From Gordius sp. MW1 (lineage: Eukaryota > Nematomorpha > Gordioida > Gordea > Gordiidae), in contig OZ038531.1 of assembly GCA_964036665.1 (NCBI GenBank), positions 8,804,168 through 8,868,167 of the forward strand: a DNA stretch of 64,000 bases, in the 5' to 3' direction. The notes beneath the pieces were generated by a model, which was not told the DNA's origin, made no database searches, and saw nothing but the letters and a program-made list of their open reading frames with translations. Position 1 is the stretch's first letter; each line of letters starts with the position of its first letter. Position numbers and translations under genes: made by a program. Below are positions 52,721-64,000 of this stretch, piece after piece.

Positions 52721-55080
52721 TTCTTTGAGTCTGAGTGACGAAAAACTTTTCTAAAATAGAAAGAACGTGCTAAATTTATGAAATTTTTTACTTTGAGATA
52801 ATACTACAATTATTTCAATGGTAAAATTTATAACTATATTAAATGGCAAGGATTGCTCAGGATCAGGAATAAATAAATAGGCGGTTCGTAAGGCTATGTT
52901 AATAGGTTGCCTACTCCTTTTATATAAATAAAAATGTTAAATTTATTTGTTAGCCATTTGGTCTGCTTATAGATTTCAAATATTTGGGTTCTTTAGATAT
53001 TAGTAAATTAATATTTTTATCGTAAAATGGATCCGTGATCCATCAATAGCGACAATTAGAGGAAGTTTAAGGGACGTTATAAAAGCGTGTATAGACATGA
53101 ATTCTATAGAAGCAATCTTGATTTTGAATACGCGTGACCAATTACACCCATTTAGCCTTCATTAAAACATATTTAACAATGATATATTTATTTTATACTA
53201 TAATTCCTGCCAACAAATAAAGCATTATCGCCCTCCCCCCCCCATTCTAGCTATATATTTTAATAGCTTCGGACAATACTACATCATAACTAGGTTATAA
53301 TATTTTCTTAGCATATGTTAAGATACCAGTAGAAGAGGATCCTCGTATTAAGGAGAATATCTGTATTTCATATATAAATAATTGGCTATCATCAAAATAT
53401 ATTTAATGAGCCTCCTCGGGTCTTTGAGTTGAGATGATTATAGCCCTAACTACACCCTGTCTAAATAACGGCATGTTTTTTGGCTTATTATTGTCTAATT
53501 TTCCAAGCCGTCCATATTTTAAATCTAAATTAATACCTTATAATACTATTTTAGTAAACAGGTGGAGTGGGTGAAAAGCATAAGTTGTATTTTCTTCTAT
53601 AATTAAGTCATTAATATTGCTTGTAAGTGTATCTGTTTAACGTTAATATGGTCCGCTAATTTTGTTACACTTGGCTATAAAATAAGATAATAATTTGTTG
53701 ATTTTATGTAAAAGTAAAACTAGTTAAAATTTTAATTTCGTGTTTTTGCTGAATAATCTATTTCTATATAATATATATATATAAATTTATTTATATAAGA
53801 TTAGATTTGGCCTAAAAACTCAGCATACATTAGTAAGGTTCGAAAATCACAGTAAATGAAATGTTCAATTAAAACAAGGTTAAATGCTAATAAAAGATAA
53901 ATCGATTTTTTAATTAAATTAATTAATTAATAAGCCATTTATTCAATTTTTAATGTTATATCAACCTTTTTTTAAACCTTTTTGACTAAACTCTATCAAT
54001 GTGAGTTAATAAAGTTTTGACAATTTACGTTGAATTTTGATTTTTTTTATATAAAATTATATACGAATGCTTTGTTTTTATAAAATATCAGTTAGCATTA
54101 GAGGAGTTACAATCAAAAGTACAAAGAACAGCAAAATTATCTTTAATCAAAAAACGAGCATTTATTTTTTTAGATACTTTTAGAGTGAAGAAATAAACCC
54201 CTGCTCTCCCGATTGTCCAATAATTCCACGGAGCAAATTATGGCTTTAGTATTGCCGAAGCAAAAAATATTATCTTCAAGATAATATTTTTAATTTCTCT
54301 TTTATTTTTGAACATTTAAAATTTGGCCTAATTTGGGAAATAGCCACAATCACCATATCCTTTTAAATCGATTTATTCTTACACCTAAACGCAATTTTGT
54401 TTTTGACGTGCCAATAATAAAAAAAGGATTCTTAGCCCTTGCTAATTCTAATATAATAACCTCTTATTCGTTGGCTTGCGGCGATTAGATTACTTAAAAA
54501 TAATAAATATTTGATATAATTAAAAATGTGTGCATTATAAATACAATTAAATAGGTGAATGTTATTAGCCCTCATATTTAATTCTAACAAAATTGAGGTT
54601 TAGGTTTAGGCGCACCAACCCTTAATATGTTTTTTCTAAATTTAGGAGGAACATATCCCTCATGCCCATCAGCCATAAATGTAAAACACAAATTTTTAGC
54701 TCCATTTTATAATAACGAGGACTTTTTTTAATTTACCCAGTTGTTCTTTTAAAGTTTAAGAAAATTATTTTTTCTTTTCTGACGGACGAATATATCAATA
54801 ACCAATTTTTCAAATATTAAAGTAAAATCACAAATTAATTTTAAAGGTGTATGTATACCAATAAAATTTAGTGTCGATCCTTCACCCTTTGAAGTAAATA
54901 TATTTCAAGTCGGAAAAAAGTTAGCAAAGGAAGTTTGTAAAATTAAAGAGCATTGCTTCTTTAGAAAAAAGATATATGGTTTTTAATAATTTTCTTCTTT
55001 TTTTTTGGGAGGGGGGGGGATGTAGATAAGGTTTTACTAAAATTATTATTGATATAGGAACAAAAAAGATATATTAAATG
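52721..55080. other. gene-free AT-rich stretch
   Basis: No gene or clear repeat, apart from a C-run at 53230 (CCCTCCCCCCCCCATTCTAGCT) that may be a MITE edge. Confidence 0.4.
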
Positions 55081-55084
55081 GTAT

Positions 55085-55375
55085 TATAGAGGGGGGCAAT
55101 AATGATTTAGGGAGGGGCATTATGATAACTTTTTAAAATTTTAGCCAGATTATTTTAAATAAATTATGGATTTAGAGAGCAGCGTCTCCCCCCCCTGGTT
55201 ACGCCCATGGGGGGGGGGGGGGGTAAAAAGTTTGGTATATTAATAAAGAAAGGGCCCAAATCATGATTTAAAATTTTAACCATACTTTTTTAATAAATAC
55301 ATATGAATATTTATGGATTTGGAGGGTAGTCCTTTTTACCTCCCCTGACTACGACCAGTGACATTTAATTCCTGT
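55085..55375. mobile_element. two adjacent decayed GGGCGTAGCC-family MITEs
   Basis: The first (about 55085-55210) has GGGGGGCAATAATGATTTAGG and ends CCCTGGTTACGCCCATG. The second follows directly, CATG plus a long G-run, AAATCATGATTTAAAATTTTAACC, and ends CTCCCCTGACTACGACCA at about 55363. Confidence 0.6.
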
Positions 55376-55569
55376 TTTTTGCTCTCCTGGTAGAAACGCT
55401 ATCCGTGATTTGTTTCCCTAGCCTTATTTTAAATTATTTTTCCTCTTTTTAAATGACCATCCTGAAGAGTCCATTTGTTTAAACTATATATATTTGCTTA
55501 TATCTATTCTATTTGTAAGCCTTAACCAATAGCATAGTTATTGAGAAACAAGTGCGTCCCCCTTTGTAA

Positions 55570-55660
55570 AATATATTTATTGAATATATTTTTTAAATGA
55601 AATTTGCCCCCTCTAAATTATAACCCGACTTTTTGCTACTACCCCCCCCCCCCCTCTTAA
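55570..55660. repeat. MITE fragment with C-run
   Basis: TTTGCCCCCTCTAAATTATAACCCG, then GCTACTACCCC with a C-run, resembles the right half of the family. Confidence 0.4.
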
Positions 55661-56224
55661 TTGAAATTATAATTCCAGCCCTTCAATTTTTATCTATTTT
55701 AATTATATTAGCATTTAACGAGAGGACTTATTTATTTATCTTGGATCCGTCAATCAAAAATGCCATTCACAATTCAATTAAGTCTTTAGCACGTTTCCAT
55801 GCACTTTCTACCATCCAATTGTCATCACTTGACTTCACAGGATGATAATTTTTTTATTGGTACTTAAGATGCGACAAACAATAGAATGCATCATTCAGAA
55901 AATCATACTACATTAAGCTAATATTAAGTTTCCTGTTTCTAGCAATTATTTTCCCCTCACATTTTATACATTTTTATCAATTAGTATACCCCACACCTAC
56001 AATTATGATGCCAAATTTGCTCGTTTTGACATAATTATTGCGGTAAAGATCCTTTTAAATTCAAATTTTTTTGAAGGTGGTTAATTGAAAAGTTTAAACA
56101 TTTTTCACTTCAATTAAAAAATTAAAAACGACATTTATTGATATTATCGGATTTCGACTCTTTCCATATCACCTAATGTTAACTTGCAATCCCGCTCATA
56201 TCGTGAATTATACAATTGGCTAAT

Positions 56225-58408
<2,184 letters not shown>

Positions 58409-58641
58409 GCAATTCTCACACATACCTACATTTAGCAGACTTTCAAGCAATTATTTACTTTTTTGAGTTTTATGAAATTGTTTTATTGTCCCCTAACAAT
58501 TAATGTGCTTCAACATTAAAACAATTATATGATCTCTTAGCTTGTTTTATGAAATATTTACCATTGATTTTTCAGACCCCGTCTCAATACTTATATTAAT
58601 AATTGTATTGCATTATATGCCGTAAAAATTGTAATACACTC

Positions 58642-58647
58642 AATAAA
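58642..58647 (+). terminator. polyadenylation signal of the BarH-like gene
   Basis: AATAAA lies 234 bases after the stop codon, in a 3' flank otherwise lacking signals. Confidence 0.45.
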
Positions 58648-60762
58648 TATAAGTGAATTGAAGTCAGTATTTTCTTTTTTAGATTAAATATTTATTTAAG
58701 CATTAACAAATCACTTATAGTTGCCTACTTTACTAATTTAATTAACAGCGTTCACCGACATCGAAATACATTAGTTAGTTTCAATGAGAAACAAAGTGTA
58801 TAATTAATGTTTGGAAGGATAATTGAAACTGTTTGTTCTACATTTTTAAGACAATTAATGGCTGGTGATTTCTTTGATAGGACTAATATAATTAAAAAAA
58901 TATATAGATAATCCATAAAAACATACCCTAATTTTCACACTTATTACCCACACTAATTAGATTAAGGAAAAGCGGGTAACTGCATTGAACAAAGAGAATC
59001 CGCCTTTATATTTGTTAAGTGGAATCCTTTAATTACTAACACATTCCTAATACAAAGTTAATTATATTCCTATATTTTTGGCTTCAAATTGAAATGCGAA
59101 GTTAAAAATTCTCAATGTTTTTAATATGGTAGCTAAAAGAGAAATTTTAGAAATTAAAGAAATTTTAAATATTCAGCTGAACATAAAAATTATGCCATCT
59201 TTACTGAGAGGCTAGCTAATTTAGTTGATATTCATCATATATTAAAACTTAGGAAGATAAAGGTGGTAAAATTATTTTTTTAAACATAAAGGGAGTCAAA
59301 AAATTTGCGGATCTATATGGGTAAATTAGGTTTAATTTTTTAGGGTATTTAATATTACTGATGTACTTCAATATAAAGGCGAACGAAATGACGACGAATA
59401 TTAACTTTGTAACCTCAATAAAAATAAATAAAAATTCTATTTCTTAGCCCCTTTTTATCTAAATTAATAGTCACATTAAGTTTTTTTGCATTAAAGATTT
59501 TTTAAGCCTAGTATTTATTAAAATAAAATCTGCTTAATTAATATGGATTAAACAACTTACAAAATCCCAATAATAGTAAAATAAGTTGTTACATTTAATA
59601 AGAAAAATGATTATTCTCCAGTCAAAAAAATCAAATTAATTTAGAAGGCTTAGACTGCATCTTACTGAATTAAAAAATGTTTTATATATAATATAAGTAT
59701 ATTGTCAAAGTTTGGAAAATTATCAACCTACGCGTCATTTAATCATTGACATTCTTGCTCTCTTAAATTAAACCTGGGTAAGCCCATGGTCATATTAAAC
59801 TAATTATGCGAATAGCAAATTTATCCTAGTAAAAATCTAGAATTCAGGATTATAAAATCGCACAAAATCTATCGGCGGAAAGTCCACTGTGCGCAGTGTT
59901 AATTTAATTCTTACTTAGGTATATAATATTGCTCTTTAGATGACAATAAATTTAACTCATCGTATTAAATACCTTCTCAATTTTAACCTGATCAATTAGG
60001 TAATGATGATATAATTTTAATTAAAAATTCCATAAACACCACAACCCTTTTCCACGACTTATCAATTTTGGAAGCAAATGGAAGTGTGATTAGGAGATTA
60101 AATTGAACAATATTATGGCACATTATGTATTATTGTGATATGATGACTTAAATAAGAAGACGTGGATTTAAAGAGACAAAGCAGCCATTGGTGGGTGTCA
60201 TAGTGGGTCGTGTTACTGGTTCGGTAGTCAACACTAAATTTTTCCATTAATATTAATTCTCTCAGGAGGGAAGGGAGCGAGGGTTTATAAGTATATAATG
60301 ACTAAAATATATAATTAAATTAATTGATAACATTGATTATATTACTTACTACTACACATTAAATTAGGTAATTCAAGTTGTGCTATAGTATGGCAGGCTT
60401 ATACTGCGTCTTGATATGTAAAATTAATAAATTAGTAAATGAAAATAATAATGAAATAATCCTCTAGGAGGCCGTTAAATAAAAGGGAGAGATCGAGAAA
60501 TTTTATAACATTAATATTTAACGCGAAATCCTATTGATGCCATTTTAATGCTTTTGTGCCAAAGTTGGCGGTTAATTTTGAAAGAAATAAAAACTTGGTA
60601 ACTTATTTATTATGTATTATATAGCACTCAGCTACCAGATATAAATTTATATTAAAACGCCTCCCTTTCACCATTCAAATGCCACTAATTTATAACTCAT
60701 ATAATTTAATATGATTAAAATTATTCACGTTATGATTTATTTTTAATTTTTGTATTTATATG
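58648..60762. other. repeat-poor 3' flank of the homeobox gene
   Basis: No gene and no recognised transposon. The low repeat content contrasts with most of the window. It could hold regulatory DNA for the homeobox gene, which I cannot test without comparison. Confidence 0.35.
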
Positions 60763-60904
60763 CATGGGCATAGCCAGGGGGTGGCAGGGACGGGCGGCTG
60801 CTCCCTCTAAATTCAAAAATCCTTTAAAATTTCATAAAATTATCATTTTGCCCCTTCATAAATCATTATTGCCCCCTCTAATTCCAAACCTGGCTACGCC
60901 CATG
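60763..60904. mobile_element. compact GGGCGTAGCC-family MITE
   Basis: 142 bp from CATGGGCATAGCCAGG to CCTGGCTACGCCCATG, containing CGGGCGGCTGC, CTAAATTCAAAAATCC and AATCATTATTGCCCC. The flanks TTTATATG and TTCATATC agree at 6 of 8 bases, a likely 8-bp duplication. This is the clearest example of the basic unit. Confidence 0.85.
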
Positions 60905-62587
60905 TTCATATCTATATATATTCTGAAAAGCACTAAAAAGTAGATTTCGTTGATTACAAACCTCATAGGAAGATAGATGACAAAGAAATGTGTAAAACTT
61001 TCTAAATTATAAAGTTTCTATAACCCCCTTCTGTTTGAGCTCTCCATATTTAATAAATTATTTGAGTTTTATTTGAATTAATTGAGGTTACAAAAAATTA
61101 AAAATATTTTAATAGATATATTATAAGATTTCAGAACGAAGAATTTATAATTAAAATTTTATTTGGCCATAAAAGTAAAGTGTGCATTCAATTCAATTTT
61201 CACGTTAATAAATCACTAATTAATTTGCCTTCATCATTGATTTAATACCTCTGATGCTTTTAATCTCATTCAACACACTTGCTTATAGAATGTTCCGACT
61301 TTTTTATTTATAGTTAAAAATTTAATTCACAAAAGTTAAAAAAATAATCCATTTGATATAATTTCTCGGCTAGATTAGAAAAAACACATATACCTTAGCC
61401 AATTTTGTAGGAGATGGCAAATAAATTAACATATTACTTAAGACTAAACAAAAATTGATTTAAATTTCAAATACAATTGTATTGGAGGAGGGTAACTGAT
61501 CTCTTTTGCCCCCTGGCTACTTTGCAAGTCGATTCGATTCCATAAAAATATATAGCCATATTTAACACATGCTCTAGCCATATTTATCAGGTATATGAGT
61601 CTTTTTATTAAGTATTTAAGGTTGTTCAATGGTAATAGCGTCTCGATGAATATGTTAATAATCGAATTGCCTAATAATAAGAGAACGTGGTTAGTAAAGA
61701 GCAGCACGATAAGGTTAGGCAAAAAGCTAAAAGACCGATTGAGGTGATAATCAAAGAGCAGAATTTTCAAAGGAGCAACTAATGCTGCAGCATTCAATAC
61801 GTCTATCCTTTGATTTAAACAAAATTTTCTGCCATTTTACAGAGAGCTTATCTAAAAATAAGTATATATGGATACTGCTTTTAGCAAATATGTTAATTTA
61901 AGTATGGAGCGAGCCTAGGGAAGCCAGGGGGAGAGATGAGTAGCACCCAGCCCCCCCCCATTAGGCAAAAATTTATTTGTGTAATCATATTTAACAAATT
62001 ATGAAGTTATTGACCCTCGCATTAATCTAAAAATTGCTGCCATTTTAAGCGCAAACACTTGATAAATGGTAAAAAGGGGGTGCTGACAAATATATTGAGT
62101 AATTTATTGAGTCTTAACTGGCACGCCATATTAAATATAAAGCGGGATTTATCCAGGACTCAAGCTCCGTCTAAAAGACCGGAACAGTAATTTATTGAAT
62201 ATCACTTTAACAAAAGCAAATGGTTTTCTTAATGAAACAGGCTCTGTTTAAGGTAGCTTAGCACGACAAGTAATAAATGCTTTTATAATAGGTGTGTTTA
62301 TACAATATATACATTAATGATATTAGCTAAGCTAGGGTGTTGCGATTTTTGGAGACGGGACGGGGGGGGGGAAATGAGCCCTAATTAGTTGCTAAGTGTT
62401 TTGAACGACGGGATATTACCATTTGAACATGGTGGTAGGATACATTTATCATAAGATTATAAATATAAAGTATTGCCTTTTTGCTTACATTTTAATAAAT
62501 CGTTCCACACACACACTCTGACTTCAATGCTCGTTCGAGAAATATAATACGAGAGATCTTTGGAGAGTCCCATTGCATTGGAAAAAT
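60905..62587. other. gene-free AT-rich stretch
   Basis: No gene recognised. A MITE-like trace lies at 61910-61975 (GCCTAGGGAAGCCAGGGGG, then a C-run). Confidence 0.4.
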
Positions 62588-62595
62588 ATTACTAT

Positions 62596-63399
62596 CAGAG
62601 GTCAGATTTGTTAGGAATTTTCTGCCCGAACCCGGCCCGGTTTAATTATCTAACCTCATTGCCCGCCCGAGCCCGCCCGAACCCTTCTGGTGTCCGCCCG
62701 AGCCCGCCCGAAACATTAATGCTGCCCGAAATGCCCGGCCCGAAATATTAAATTTGCCTGTTGGGCCCGAAATTTTGCTACCTCAAATTCTTTCAATATT
62801 TAAGAGTCGAATGATTTTTTTAAATGAAACTTTTGTACTTTAATTTTAATCATAATTGGTTAAAAAACTAGTATTTGGTCTTTCTAAAATATTTGAGCTT
62901 TGCGATAGCGATGAGTGATAAGGGAATAACAAAGGCGAATTGGAGAAGCCTTGTTAAATCATTTGTTAAAAAAATTAAATGATATTATAATGAAACTTAA
63001 CACTTTCAGGCGTTGTATCAATTTGGGCGTGACGATTTTGTACTATGTATAGACGGCACATGCGAATTACGAACAATGAAAGGGCTGCATAAATATAAAT
63101 ATTTTAATCCTTTCCACCTAGCTAGAAACTTGATGGAAATAAAGGGGTTCTGGCACAAATTGTAAAAATAACTTGGGGACGGATGGCGATTTTTTAGCAT
63201 TTTCATATGCAATTTAATGAAAAGTAAAATACACTATCTAAAAAATCTCATTAAGCCCGAATTGCCCGAATCCTATCTTCTTGTGCCCGCCCGAGCCCGC
63301 CCGAAAATAAAATTTAAGAAAGTTGCCCGGCCCGACCCGGCCCACGGGCCGGGCCGGGTCTGTTCGGGCAGCGGGTCGGGCCGGGCAATCTGATCTCTG
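62596..63399. mobile_element. hAT MITE with CAGAG ends and GC-rich subterminal repeats
   Basis: A perfect target duplication ATTACTAT lies at 62588-62595 and 63400-63407. The left end CAGAGGTCAGATTTG and the complement of the right end CAGAGATCAGATTG are inverted repeats, and CAGAG is a classic hAT start. The left 160 bp and right 130 bp are rich in GCCCGCCCGA/GGCCCGG units. The centre is AT-rich with no transposase. Related decayed copies lie at 16202, 40040 and 52541. Confidence 0.92.
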
Positions 63400-63407
63400 A
63401 TTACTAT

Positions 63408-63787
63408 TTTATGATACAAAACAAAATGTATATAAACACTTTAATGAGTGGGCAATAAGGTCGCTAAACAAATCTCATATGTTATTTATTAGGTGTTGCT
63501 CTATTTATACAGTTTTTTATTATTACTATAAGCAAGCTGCTGATTTAGATTTCTGACAACCTTTTTTAATAAACATTATCATTAATAACTAATTTTAATA
63601 GAAACAAGTGCTTAGTGCTTTCAATTTGAAAAGACATCGTCCCCAATATAATTAACACATTTTGATAAACAATAAATTATTAAAAATAAAAAATTTGTTT
63701 AAATATGTTTATTTGTAATGACATTATAATACATTTTACATCTACCCGCAACATTATCTAAAGCTAAACTGTTAAGCTTAAGTTATA
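63408..63787. other. gene-free AT-rich stretch
   Basis: Nothing recognised. Confidence 0.4.
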
Positions 63788-63795
63788 AACATGCC

Positions 63796-63970
63796 CATGG
63801 GCGTACCCAGGGAAGGGGGCATTTTTTTTGCTCACCGGAGAATTTATGGATAGTGAAGGACCTTTTTTTTTGCTCGCCGGAAAATTTGTGAATAGTCAAG
63901 CAAAAAAATTTTGTTAAAAATAATCTGCCCCCCCCCCCCCCCCCTAATTTAAAACCTAAGTACGCCCATG
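63796..63970. mobile_element. GGGCGTAGCC-family MITE with exact 8-bp duplication
   Basis: The target duplication AACATGCC is perfect (63788-63795 and 63971-63978). The ends read CATGGGCGTACCCAGG and CCTAAGTACGCCCATG. The interior has two units of TTTTTTGCTC(A/G)CCGGA-AATTT-TGGATAGT, also seen in the long copy at about 21100-21170, then a long C-run. This copy shows the family makes 8-bp duplications, as hAT elements do. Confidence 0.88.
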
Positions 63971-64000
63971 AACATGCCATTATTACAAACGGCTTTTAGT

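Noticed and set aside
56216..56224. BarH-like start at 56216
   Set aside because: The codon there is TTG; the ATG at 56225 is the first usable start.

Overview
This window looks like intron-rich, AT-rich nuclear DNA from an invertebrate animal, most likely a protostome. The evidence is spliced genes with GT-AG introns, a Bar-class homeobox gene, an animal AP-2 mu subunit, RTE-type LINE copies and many hAT-type elements. I cannot name the species. No prokaryotic features were seen.

Four host genes can be read. (1) An SLC35G1-like membrane transporter with an uninterrupted coding region lies on the minus strand at 2933-4150. (2) The AP-2 mu clathrin-adaptor subunit lies on the plus strand at 11507-14485; I assembled ten exons that give 435 codons. 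Four of its introns are only 34-44 nt, and one of these is in frame and stop-free. (3) An AFG2A/SPATA5-type double-AAA ATPase lies on the plus strand at 23254-37907; fifteen exons give 866 codons with every splice phase agreeing. (4) A BarH-like homeobox gene lies on the plus strand at 56225-58408; three exons give 563 codons. The four genes have unrelated jobs (transport, endocytosis, ribosome maturation, neural or sensory transcription) and there is no sign of an operon.

The rest is mostly transposon debris. Two RTE-like LINE copies sit at 1-985 (+) and 7618-10670 (-). Several hAT-type elements can be delimited exactly by 8-bp target duplications: 17158-19403, with a second element (17979-19248) nested inside it; 50826-51469, nested inside a different MITE; 62596-63399; and 63796-63970. 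A short MITE family with ends like CATGGGCGTAGCCAGG occurs about ten times. Long foldback elements occur at 34261-35655 (inside an AFG2A intron) and 40733-41623, with smaller ones elsewhere in AFG2A introns. Within the AT-rich background these elements form islands of GGGCCGGGC-like sequence and long G or C runs.

The stretch 37950-56220 has no gene I can recognise. The flanks of the homeobox gene (55650-60760) are notably free of recognisable repeats. I found no CRISPR array, tRNA, rRNA or unknown multigene system. The most unusual points are the extremely small introns, the long foldbacks inside or beside AFG2A, a MITE that abuts a splice acceptor, and a degenerate first-domain pore loop in AFG2A.
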